Positions 59,101-64,000 of a stretch of DNA of 64,000 nucleotides are shown here, piece after piece. Position numbers and translations under genes: made by a program. The notes beneath the pieces were generated by a model. It saw only the letters and a list, made by a program, of their open reading frames with translations, was not told where the DNA came from and did not search any database. Source of the stretch: JAIROC01 sp031553535 (lineage in GTDB: Bacteria > Bacteroidota > Bacteroidia > Bacteroidales > WCHB1-69); contig JAVBLM010000004.1 in the NCBI GenBank assembly GCA_031553535.1, positions 1 to 64,000 of the forward strand. Reading direction: 5' to 3'. Positions within the stretch are counted from its first letter, which is position 1; every line of letters begins with the position of its first letter.

Positions 59101-60441
59101 AGTAGCATTACACTGAGTAGAAGCGGTTCCATTATATTGTATGCCCCCACCGGGAGAGGTAGGCGCTATAAAATAAAACCCATAAGTTTCGTTTGCCGGT
59201 ATGATAACCGGATTGGGTAACGAAACGTAAGTATTCTTACCATACCCTGCATTGGTAATTGTAACAGCTTGCTGGCCAATAAGTTTCCAGCCGGCACTTG
59301 AAGTGCAATTCCCACAGGCGCTTCCCACTCTGTAATACATGTGAACAGTAGTTGCTCCGGCAGTGGTAAACGATGTTTCAAAACCTGTTATTGTAACAAC
59401 TTGCTGGCCTGTTTCCATATCAAAAGCAACTCCGCCCGAACCGTTATTTGCTATTGGGGAAGTTAATGATTCATTTGATTCTCTATTGCTCTGTTTGCAA
59501 AATTGTTTTATATAATACCATGAATCAACCGTTCGCTCATTGGCTGTTGTATCCCGTCCGGTAATGGAATAAGTAACTTTTGTTCCCTCTATAAGTTGAG
59601 GAATAGTAGCTCTCCATAAGGAATCCCCTGCAACAGGTGTCATCAAAAGCGTATCGGTAAAGGTACCCTGATTATTTACCGCCGTATAGATAAGGGAAGG
59701 ATGTTCTATACGGGCAGGTGTTGTTGTTTTTACTTTGGCATTAATATTCCAGGGCCCTACGTTGTAAACCGTATCTTTGACAAAAGGATAGATAAACGCG
59801 ACAACAGGATCTTTCAATAAATGTGGAGCCGCTTTTACTTCAAAATCATCTATGAGCCAGCCATACGATATTTGTGTCCCCTGTATTGTATCACGTTTAA
59901 GAATAAAACGAAACTCAACACTGGGATCATTTCCAACGGTATTAGACAAATCAAATAGTTCTTCTTTCCACCAGGATTGATCCGGAATAGCCAAACTATC
60001 ACCTTTTTGCCAGGTAATATAACTTGCCGCATTGAATGCCTTGGAAATATCATAATTTACAGCATTACCCATATAATCCTCTTTGGGAATGGGTTTCCAT
60101 GTTTGAGCTGTTATCCTATATTCAATACGGACAATATCTCCAGGGGAAACTTTACAGATATGTTTAAACCGCATTACAACATAATCCATCCCTGTTAAAT
60201 TATATACTGGAGTCTGTAAAATTACGGAATCTCCCATCATATTAGGAACAACAGCCCGATATGAATTTTGAGAACTTGTATAATACTTGTTATTTATTTT
60301 CCACCCGTTGGCAGGAATTGCCGATAAATTTATGGAATTAATATCATCAAAATTTTCCGTCCATGTTTGTATTCCGGACTGAGACATACCAGATTGTGAA
60401 AATAGGAAAAACACTAATAGATAGATAAAAATCCTTCTCAT
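47188..60441 (-). CDS. Giant T9SS-exported surface protein with duplicated beta-helix modules
   Basis: 4417 residues. Signal peptide MRRIFIYLLVFFLFSQSGMSQ, then a jelly-roll/MAM-like region, several CARDB-type Ig modules (VVTVKNKGLADLDSVIVSY, VTVRIRNKGMSNLDSC). From about residue 1012 come five long modules that each pair a parallel beta-helix (NITI-N-I, HNSIYFSGTG, NNLIYTTG patterns) with a CARDB domain, starting near 1012, 1587, 2137, 2709 and 3262. Modules 1 and 3 resemble each other, as do 2 and 4, giving A-B-A-B-C. From ~3700 the protein returns to CARDB and jelly-roll domains and ends in a type A T9SS sorting domain (QNIPNPANTGTVIRY, SGLSAGIYMYSMEY, RVVKRMSIKR). Likely an adhesin or glycan-acting surface protein; no catalytic residues are recognised. 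Its own terminator follows. Confidence 0.85.
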   Translation of the reverse strand: MRRIFIYLLVFFLFSQSGMSQSGIQTWTENFDDINSINLSAIPANGWKINNKYYTSSQNSYRAVVPNMMGDSVILQTPVYNLTGMDYVVMRFKHICKVSPGDIVRIEYRITAQTWKPIPKEDYMGNAVNYDISKAFNAASYITWQKGDSLAIPDQSWWKEELFDLSNTVGNDPSVEFRFILKRDTIQGTQISYGWLIDDFEVKAAPHLLKDPVVAFIYPFVKDTVYNVGPWNINAKVKTTTPARIEHPSLIYTAVNNQGTFTDTLLMTPVAGDSLWRATIPQLIEGTKVTYSITGRDTTANERTVDSWYYIKQFCKQSNRESNESLTSPIANNGSGGVAFDMETGQQVVTITGFETSFTTAGATTVHMYYRVGSACGNCTSSAGWKLIGQQAVTITNAGYGKNTYVSLPNPVIIPANETYGFYFIAPTSPGGGIQYNGTASTQCNATITARNSELTIHGGHGIINPTAPFTGTIGAERNFAGTIYYIIGEGNCDDSNSVSLHSINMMDTVITSSTTRVPVVVTVKNKGLADLDSVIVSYAINGNHIKDTVVHFSPALPWDFNGEITLGNYNPRVNKLDEITVWVSYPNGEEDSITFDDTLTKRIYGSSDIVMEFVTIPKNTVYTTGPHEITAKINTYSGTPINTVALYMKRTLSGVTGYDTLSMLPQGGGLWTSTISNTPFDNDVVCVIRLTDILGNDVELSGSYSIRRFGGSKIDSIQVGVSTSSGLYNCLSPFCVNADSSMTRTVYLSSELRGTGQDVTILGLAYRNPSSNFAHTRAQDCYLLAVPNTVTSISLSPAINPVTDGATLVYSRTQTTNLNWNQFVFDQPFILPAGMNLIVYWLDKGSCGSDNIYWTQTDTVSGAASKSESHFWRWNCTDEGARIMKAGGRPLTLFYFGEKNRNNSAAMDAFLSPGSAVDAGMLTPVTVRIRNKGMSNLDSCRIDWALNGTLQSPTAIYKNANGLEEGFSDTITIGYYTPSYLSFDTIVAWVSMPNGVVDTITYDDTLKTSSLACGVPFTGTLTVGPGRNFPTINKALYAIGECGVGGDITILVYDGTYKENLNLANSSTLMGNYSLTIRSASGDRNNVIIQPPLGVVVTLNNTRNLTLESLTFNGRSTATNCVQFTGACTNIVIRNCNLLSDTTTTNTIINPLYKPGNTGVVDSFRLVGCLLEGGYNNANFYGGTANAIGGFATNIVWDSNTFKSAYLYGTYLCYTYFTSISHNTVLSRVNNNMGYWYGIYATTGCHVEDIIGNCIRQRKTQSTVMNYTYGIYLTTTNTTTAIPGRRPTVIANNEVTGNCPSTSASYGIYISSTGLSTNPPIYVLHNSIYFSGTGPARGITIASVPVGQMNVVKNNLIYTTGAPSSPSFPIYLVSPFNTALYDIDANNMYAAGAPYNVGYAGANRVSLADWQAVVTTDRNSTRVLPKFADTNSSLKFSNYLDLLCDYVPPVNRDIDGNIRMAITTTGCHEEIQVANTNVILAKLLGLRQGTVAGQSDTLKLVIMNTGTTPINAINLEWSINDTSQITGGRNFTTSKTLMQGQFDTITVGVVNYRFGQLDVKVWLNNINGGLATDAISQDDTLFVSGFICSVSLSGKVNIGPNGDYATLEEAFAMGYLCGVGDAVLVLDTGVYKENINLTDISDLLGNYSLTFTSITGNPKDVIIRPASGVGFLLNNSNNITIENITIDARSGTYGVQFIGNAANITINNCIILANPTSSTLGTAPIYKTTGTGSLNGITVKNCILDGGYDGIRLYGTTSNYCQNVIVDSNIISNSYYNGIYHYYVNQKSVSYNKVTPRSSNQGATWYGMYQYNVRNGGNIIGNRIHADNPGITSILIGLYTYSIDTALVANNEIILNTAATTTNGLHVDCPRAVDYINNSILVTGTGTTLRALYWYTYANTNYDATVKNNIFVANGGTATHAFYLQANVGAYQNNYRLDYNNYYSSGTNLGYAGTAQADLAAWQKVMTADTHSVNKLPVFINTLYGLKLAEYTSLYCDTTQGVVTDILNAPRNTPTVMGCYGDVVTSANASLREIIGLRDRLVNGESDTIKVVLLNTGQSNINSINLGWSINGTVQTPTEHVFDFPLQNMESDTIEVGVITYFPGDINVEVYINDLDQGLLPDEDSLDNRRTASVHVCEGLFGGVYSIGKTRRFEKIADAFSEMKFCGVGNDVVFILDSGSYPENMNLTNISDYLEDHSLTITSATGKAEDVVIQPSSGEVVTLKNTHNLTLESLTFNGRSTTANCVQFTGACTNIVIRNCNLLSDTTTTSTTVNPLYKTTGTGIVDNFRLVGCLLEGGYYNAYFYGGTANAIGSLGTNIVWDSNTFKSAYSYATNPYNTYFTSISHNTMLSRVSHNTSNWYGLYTNTGCHVEDIIGNRIIQRNTQSTAIIYIHGIYLNAANTTTAITGRRPTIIANNEITGDCSSYSVANGINISSTGLSTNPPIYVLHNSIYFSGTGPARGIFFNGVPAGQMNVIKNNLVYTTGSSTYASFPIYLNTAFSTALYDIDANNMYAAGAPYNIGYAGGAKTTFEAWRLVVKTDINSKNILPSFTNPTINLLLNNYTGLLCEHYPQAETDIHGKDRAIATTMGCYEGSVALNRNASLLEISGITKNVIQGDKDTLGVVLLNTGLTPVDSINIQWSVNGTSYGAQTVYYASPLLEGQSDTILLGGVTYTMGTANIKAWVNRTNDWASGDEFRGDDTVKTSFYVCGSAIAGTIIISDTSIYKTITQFLNVLPICSPAGDITLLLDSGAYPENVILTNIKDYLGNYSLTITSRTGKASDAIIRPASGVAFLLNKSDNIILDNITIDVKTGTYGVHFTGSASNITVKNCIISASLTAGIINYAPIYKATNTGALDGITIKNCKLSGGYDGIRLYGTSSDYCQDVIIDSNIISGTYFNGMYLYYVNQKSVSYNTVTPRSSNQGTAWYGLYFYYARKGGNIVGNKVYADNSGISTTLYGMRTYYMDSALIANNEIYLNSSATTTYGAYLYFHKDVDYLHNSILVTGSGGSAVFRAAYIYTAASSTYSGVYKNNIFIAHGGGTNATPYAVYLSSNPSTYPQYNKIDYNNYYSSGNLGYDGADRADLAAWKAHVTMDTNSVSLFPNFINSSVDLSLVDYDGLECPAVPVVSADISRAGRNSTTAIGCYQPIPMAGNIRLLEILTCGNNVAGQTDTVKVVLKNTGTTSVSSINLEWSLDSVSQISGGSSFITSLAKGATDTIAFGQLVHTAGIHNIGVWINELNGGSLPDEYAKDDTLSKLIYICPNALNGRYIVDSTIGYFKSLDEAFLEIGTCVAGDVVLALAPGTYRNNIDLSDISNTMGNYLLTLTSTTGNAADVIIRPASSGAGIVLNNSNNIAIKAITVDVSTGTVPAIQFTGPCTNVLVRDCRLLGNPTTTTNSVRNAPISKASGTGVVDSIFFVNNLIDGGYYGWYFYGGTGVTAYSTHILFDSNTVSNWHSQGTAPQYVDFISYSYNTVLTRTSNTSTTVYPFRVYYVNGPVIGNRIIQRSTAITSPYSVYLYYYNYYSTTDTGLFANNEIIASTTGEYYGMFIYSSKANILHNSIYMDGSGSAHGMYVKYPNDYLNIKNNNIVMNSSKAYPIYLTSTLYFNQWNFDYNNMYAPVNVGYADTAITTMAAWQSIVPSDNHSVYRSPSFIDTTSLELSNYAGLLCPLVSNVPENIKGESRTAYTIMGAYGVGADEVSDIELSSVKVESRSISSLCLTDYVPIKVELTNKGIEVFDFSTDPITFDIHATGPVGFIPFDTSIILNTGILDLLETKEYQIMDSLDIFHVGSYHISVVINHPKDTIADNDTSQTIYDNIRIPLPFNEEFEQGILTERFSSEGNTNIYLWRPVSQGLGIDTALVPLSGTRMIAFGGSRGAMAYLSTKQIQLSRTRLPKLDFWYFHDTIASEDYTDIRITVDGTVSYEPLLSLTKQGAVCGWKHYEVDLSPYTNGSCISLLFESMMKSVNMDEGYQYIDRMQIISQQDLELSNLNLSTLAVCDLGTNELKIKRTTTTNQIIDFSALSTAIKVDITGPANYSYTCSLRDTLTGDTSDIITIARDINFKPGTYTIKAYLTNPVDEYAPNDTARTTIVINPSLSIAIKPLTGGIDNCASGNMAVRQQVVVKNKGNMDLPGINLNMDVSATSYTFSATGSIPGTLSPGDSVIYTFDEFKTPWEADYFVDVVASLACDSVLVHAGAAVTECVDMKDLYVSTIDNPSGEKDKVGEEINIAATVINRSDVVTFNNISIYAEVMDMTGDLIRRFDETISSIGIEDTVSHAFQGVYTVPSDTAYIIKVYIENRDDYAYNDTLTIVRKTDYVDNIESIERSVSISMDQNIPNPANTGTVIRYNIPKPGEVSFRIHSMNGQLLYNKVIQSISGINTIEINTSGLSAGIYMYSMEYKGQRVVKRMSIKR
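50656..57405 (-). repeat. Tandem duplication of about 3.37 kb inside the giant gene
   Basis: Two A-B units lie head to tail. Landmark words recur at a nearly constant offset: TGATCTTCCA at 57091 and 53719 (3372 bp), TTGATTTACA at 55081 and 51712 (3369 bp). Both offsets are multiples of three, so the reading frame is kept. The ends given are approximate. Confidence 0.8.
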
Positions 60442-61158
60442 CGTATAAAGGTTTTAGTTAATGATTAAAGTTTATTAGTTAAAAGTTAATGTTCAAGATT
60501 AATTTCGTTGAGCTCGCAAACTCGGTTCAAAATTCAATGTCAATATTTAGTTTGTTTTATCTTTCAAGTTTTTCCAGTCATTCCGAGGCAGGGGAATCCC
60601 TTTGTTAATTGCCATTTCATTGGGAATTTTTCCTGCATTTGATATGCCGGTATTTTTCTGGTTTTGCTTGTTGCATGCTATCGTTCGCTTCAAAATAACA
60701 GACAAATTTAGATTAAAAAAGGGAGAAATGTTCGGTTAAAAGGAGACAAATAGGGGAATGAAAAGAGACATTTTTCTTAACAAATATTAATGTGTAATTA
60801 GATGAGAGTTAGTTGTTTTTGCTTTTTCTTTTCGTGTAAACTGTCAAATGCATAATAAATAATTATACAATTGGGATGTTTTTACTCCCATTTTATTCGC
60901 TAAACATTGACGTTTTTTCTTGCATGAACCAAGCGACATATTTAACAGGCCTGCAATTTCTTTACAACCTGAATATAGGACATTACCCTTTCATCATTTT
61001 TTATATATGCTTCTGCAATAGTTATATATCATTCCGTGGAAGCAGTATCTCCTATTTCAACAGCAATTTGTGCCTGATTGATTGCAGCACTTCCAATAGA
61101 GAGACTATCGGATGATTTTAGAGCCACATTGTATGATTTTTTATGATATATTGCAGTG
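60442..61158. other. Gap between the two T9SS genes
   Basis: Contains an extragenic-type element near 60574-60600 (GTCATTCCGAGGC), a weak minus-strand TAAATTTG box (60703-60710) that might serve the giant gene, and a decayed gene fragment (60900-61134). Confidence 0.5.
60900..61134 (-). pseudogene. Decayed gene fragment with in-frame stops
   Basis: The minus strand reads KSYNVALKSSDSLSIGSA then AINQAQIAVEIGDTASTE, TGA, YITIAEAYIKNDERVMSY IQVVKKLQAC, TAA, in a single frame. The amphipathic helical wording looks like true protein sequence (TPR- or regulator-like), broken by at least two stops. No start or end is left. The plus-strand frame at 60876-61115 over the same DNA is not convincing. 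Confidence 0.4.
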
Positions 61159-61188
61159 AAAAAAGGCCGCCCCGGGTATGGGGCAGCC
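61159..61188 (-). terminator. Terminator of the glycine-rich T9SS gene
   Basis: The minus strand has GGCTGCCCC, ATACC, GGGGCGGCC and T6. Near-twin of the terminator at 47141. Confidence 0.85.
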
Positions 61189-61207
61189 ATGATGAAAAGG
61201 ATTTTCT

Positions 61208-64000
61208 TTATCGTTTTATAATCATGCGTTTTACTATACGCTGATTCTTGTATTCCATTGAATACATATAGATTCCTGCGGATAAGCCGGAAGTATTTAC
61301 TTCTATACTATTTATTCCCGGCTCTGATTGTATTACTTTGTTGTACAATAACTGACCATTCATACTACGGATATGGAAAATAACATTTCCTGATTCCGGA
61401 ACACTATACCTTATTATAGTACTATTATCTGTTGGATTCGGAATATTCTGTTCCATTGTAAAGATATTACTCTTTCCTATTGGTAATCCCGTTTCTTCCG
61501 TACTGCGTTCTTCCCGGATGGTATCATTTTCCTGATAATTATCTACTTTACTTATAAATACCCTTACATAATACACTTCCTCATCAGGAACAGTATACTT
61601 TTCCAAAAACTTAAACAGCTTATTACTTTCCAAGGCATTAATTACAGGGATAACATCCTCGTGTTTTGCCAGTACCTGTCCATCCTCATCTTCGATTAAT
61701 GCAGTAATATCCACATGCTGATAGTTTGTCATATCACTTGTATTTGTTAAGGAAACTTCTATCTCCTTGGCAGAACCAACCTGATCAATTCCCCCATCCA
61801 AAGGATCGGGACTCAGGAATTGTATTATGGCAAGGTCGTTGATATCTACACACTCCGTGACAGAAGTGCTGCTGTTTACCAAAGCGGAGTCACAGCCCAT
61901 ATATCCTGTTATCTGTACCTGATAATCCGCATCGGGAGGAACGGTATACGCATCGAAGAAGATAATAGCAGAATCTCCCGGGTTCAAACTATCTATTGAT
62001 TTGGTAAGGGTTTGTTGGGAAGAAGCTATTACATTCAATAGCAATTCAATCCTGAAAATCGCCACATTGCCCGTATTCTTTACCTTCGCTTCCTGTTGTA
62101 TTTGTGCTCCCTTTGCCAGACAACTCGTTGTTCCTCCCGATACGGCTTGTGCCGTTACAGACATCTCAGGATGGATATCCAATGAAAGATTTGCCGTATC
62201 ATTGGGAGCATGATTATCAACCGGAGCAGTCAGGTAAGCCCTGATGTTGCTTATACCCGGCATCAAATCAATACCGGATGCAATTAATATCGTATCCGAT
62301 GTATTCCCTTTCAAAATACCTTGAAGAGGATAATCAAATGTCGGATAACCGGATACATCCACTGCCAGGCTTGTCGGATAACGTGAAAAATCAATGGCTT
62401 GGTTCATGGTAGTACGCAATACAACTTTCAACTCTTTATTTGTTAAATCACAAACCGTTATGTTGGGAGTTATAATAATATCCGATACTTCCATATCCTG
62501 GTCGGAGGTGATAAAAATGCGGTCTATATATTGTGCCGACTGTGCACCCAATCCACTCATCGACTCAAATTGAATCAAAACACATTGAGCTCCCGTATAC
62601 GGGCTTAAATCCACAATATACTGCTTCCAGCCATGGACACTGCTTGCCCTAAGCAACGATAACACGGTAGCTGTATCTCCATCAGCAGCAATATTCACGT
62701 CCGTATAGGAATCATCCAAGCCAGAGGCTGTTGTATCGTGATAATACCAGAGCTCCAATCTCGGATTAACCGCTCCCTGCAAATCAATCTGACGGGTACT
62801 CAACCGTGCCATGGTTCCCTGGTCTCCTCTATAACGAAGCATGCCCGTACCAAAAACTGCTCTTACCTGAGAGTTTGTATCAGGACAAGGTTGCCAAATA
62901 TACTCTCCGAGAATAGCATGTGACATAAAATCGAATGGCAGGACAGCATTACTGAAATTCTCATCCAATGGTAAGCCAATCTTTCCTGATTTAAACGTAC
63001 ATGTAAGCGTATCATCACATACAAAGTTATCAATTACACTTGTCACCCATGCTTTAATTGTATAAATTCCTCCAAGTATGGCCATGGGAGGAATTAACTC
63101 AATGATTCTGGAGTCTCCCGATAGAAGTTGACCCGTATCCATGGTTATGTTCCCTTGATAAACTTTCCATTTAGGGTCTATGATTTCATACCCTATGGTA
63201 ATATTATCTATAGTGAAATCATAATCATTTTCTCCCACATTCGATAACTCTATTTCTACGGGGCTATCTGTATTTGCACACACATCATCCGTATTTACCG
63301 GAGATATCAAATTGAAAATGGCTAAGTCATTGCCTGGATAGACATCTCCGCTACCGCCACCGGAGATGGTTGTTATTCTTACATAGCCATCACCATTATG
63401 CCCTGTCTCTGCTATTCCCGCTGGGGAAGAGAAAGACTGATCGCCTACTATTGTTTGTGCATTTGATAATAAAGGGCTTATATATCCTGAGCCGCCTGAG
63501 CCGCCGCCACCATCGGCACCAAGAGTTTCAGAACCACTCGGAGAAGCACCGCCATACCAGCCGCCGCCGCCGCCGCCGCCATCACCTATTGTATTACCGC
63601 CCTGTCCAAATAAGCCATTTGCCGCGGGATTATTCGCATTTTGTCCACCACCTGTTTGAGTTCCTGCTGTAGCGACAGCACTTTGGCCTGCACCCAATAT
63701 GCCGTCAATACCGCCACCTGCGCCACCTCTCTCATCGTCTTCCCCATGACCGCCACCACCGCCGGCAACAATTAATACTGCTGATTGATTAGACGATAAT
63801 GATGATAACACACCAGGCGCTGTTGCTATATGGGTTGCTCCGCCACCAGAACTGCCATATTCTCCACTAGTACTTAATGACCTGTGACCTCCTCCATTGT
63901 AACCTCCGGGCAATATTTCAGCAGAATTATTGAGATTTTGTGGAATGCATACACCTGCACCTCCAACACAAATAAATATAGTAGTTGGTTTTGATAAAGT
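61208..64000 (-). CDS. Glycine-rich T9SS-exported surface protein (5' end beyond the window)
   Basis: At least 930 residues are open to the window edge; the frame continues past the TTG at 63913, so no start is seen here. The visible N-part (~1-210) is a glycine-rich domain of the ALK/LTK or Gly_rich type (TTIFICVGGAG, PGGYNGGG, SGGGATHIAT, GGGGGGWYGG). It is followed by CARDB-like modules (NDLAIFNLISPVNTDDVC), a jelly-roll region (LPLDENFSNAVLPFDFMSHA) close to one in the giant protein, more CARDB modules, and a type A sorting domain (QNIPNPTDNSTIIRYSVP, LSAGIYMYSMEYKNQRIVKRMIIKR). It is paralogous to the 3' part of the 47188-60441 gene. Surface display through PorU/PorV is expected; function unknown. 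Confidence 0.85.
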   Translation of the reverse strand, partial: TLSKPTTIFICVGGAGVCIPQNLNNSAEILPGGYNGGGHRSLSTSGEYGSSGGGATHIATAPGVLSSLSSNQSAVLIVAGGGGGHGEDDERGGAGGGIDGILGAGQSAVATAGTQTGGGQNANNPAANGLFGQGGNTIGDGGGGGGGWYGGASPSGSETLGADGGGGSGGSGYISPLLSNAQTIVGDQSFSSPAGIAETGHNGDGYVRITTISGGGSGDVYPGNDLAIFNLISPVNTDDVCANTDSPVEIELSNVGENDYDFTIDNITIGYEIIDPKWKVYQGNITMDTGQLLSGDSRIIELIPPMAILGGIYTIKAWVTSVIDNFVCDDTLTCTFKSGKIGLPLDENFSNAVLPFDFMSHAILGEYIWQPCPDTNSQVRAVFGTGMLRYRGDQGTMARLSTRQIDLQGAVNPRLELWYYHDTTASGLDDSYTDVNIAADGDTATVLSLLRASSVHGWKQYIVDLSPYTGAQCVLIQFESMSGLGAQSAQYIDRIFITSDQDMEVSDIIITPNITVCDLTNKELKVVLRTTMNQAIDFSRYPTSLAVDVSGYPTFDYPLQGILKGNTSDTILIASGIDLMPGISNIRAYLTAPVDNHAPNDTANLSLDIHPEMSVTAQAVSGGTTSCLAKGAQIQQEAKVKNTGNVAIFRIELLLNVIASSQQTLTKSIDSLNPGDSAIIFFDAYTVPPDADYQVQITGYMGCDSALVNSSTSVTECVDINDLAIIQFLSPDPLDGGIDQVGSAKEIEVSLTNTSDMTNYQHVDITALIEDEDGQVLAKHEDVIPVINALESNKLFKFLEKYTVPDEEVYYVRVFISKVDNYQENDTIREERSTEETGLPIGKSNIFTMEQNIPNPTDNSTIIRYSVPESGNVIFHIRSMNGQLLYNKVIQSEPGINSIEVNTSGLSAGIYMYSMEYKNQRIVKRMIIKR

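Noticed and set aside
60876..61115. 79-residue plus-strand frame
   Set aside because: No recognisable product; the minus strand carries better protein-like sequence.

Overview
The window comes from a member of the Bacteroidota, most likely order Bacteroidales. It carries a porU-porV-ispF block as in Porphyromonas-type genomes. Promoter boxes have the Bacteroidota TAnnTTTG form. NusB is the long form, and a SurA-like/lipoprotein/SurA/MoxR operon is present. Several very large secreted proteins end in type IX secretion (T9SS) C-terminal sorting domains. Intergenic DNA is A+T rich. I cannot name genus or species from sequence alone.

Layout. 1-2100: an HU-like DNA-binding gene, a dispersed hairpin repeat and a 66-bp (GT)n tract. 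2105-13072: an accessory polymorphic-toxin island. It holds an Fn3-like secreted repeat protein, a 153-residue protein pairing one YD motif with a T9SS sorting domain, a 2025-residue SpvB/FG-GAP/Rhs protein ending in a JAMM-like metalloprotease signature, three related small lipoproteins (candidate immunity proteins) and a broken gene. 13120-16009: housekeeping genes and RNAs (pyridoxamine kinase, SRP RNA, a YciO/TsaC protein, RNase P RNA, tRNA-Phe, a DUF2795 protein). 16044-21652: ispF, porV and porU, the sortase end of the T9SS that would handle the sorting-domain proteins elsewhere in the window. 22018-28027: a 42-bp minisatellite, a YwqG-like protein, two poorly known proteins, arginine decarboxylase, nadD and tRNA-Ser. 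28263-36039: half a transketolase, an LptF/G permease, a glycosyltransferase, a methyltransferase, rsgA and glnS. 36040-37227: a repeat-rich gap with a second 42-bp minisatellite. 37228-47137: nusB, a LysM pseudo-transglycosylase, guaB, the SurA-like periplasmic chaperone operon, a moxR ATPase and a small HsdR-N-like nuclease-fold protein. 47188-64000: two giant or large T9SS-exported surface proteins on the minus strand. One is 4417 residues with an internally duplicated beta-helix region. The other is glycine-rich and runs off the window edge.

How it fits together. PorU and PorV cleave and anchor T9SS cargo. Three cargo genes here end in sorting domains (4810, 47188, 61208). The SurA/PpiD-like operon would help fold large outer-membrane and secreted proteins. 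The Rhs toxin has a signal peptide but no sorting domain of its own. Its small neighbour has a sorting domain plus one YD motif, so I propose it as a candidate export adaptor for the toxin. This Fn3 / YD-CTD / Rhs-JAMM / lipoprotein set is the best candidate for an undescribed system in the window. The toxin and immunity roles are inferred from family resemblance and gene order and are not proven.
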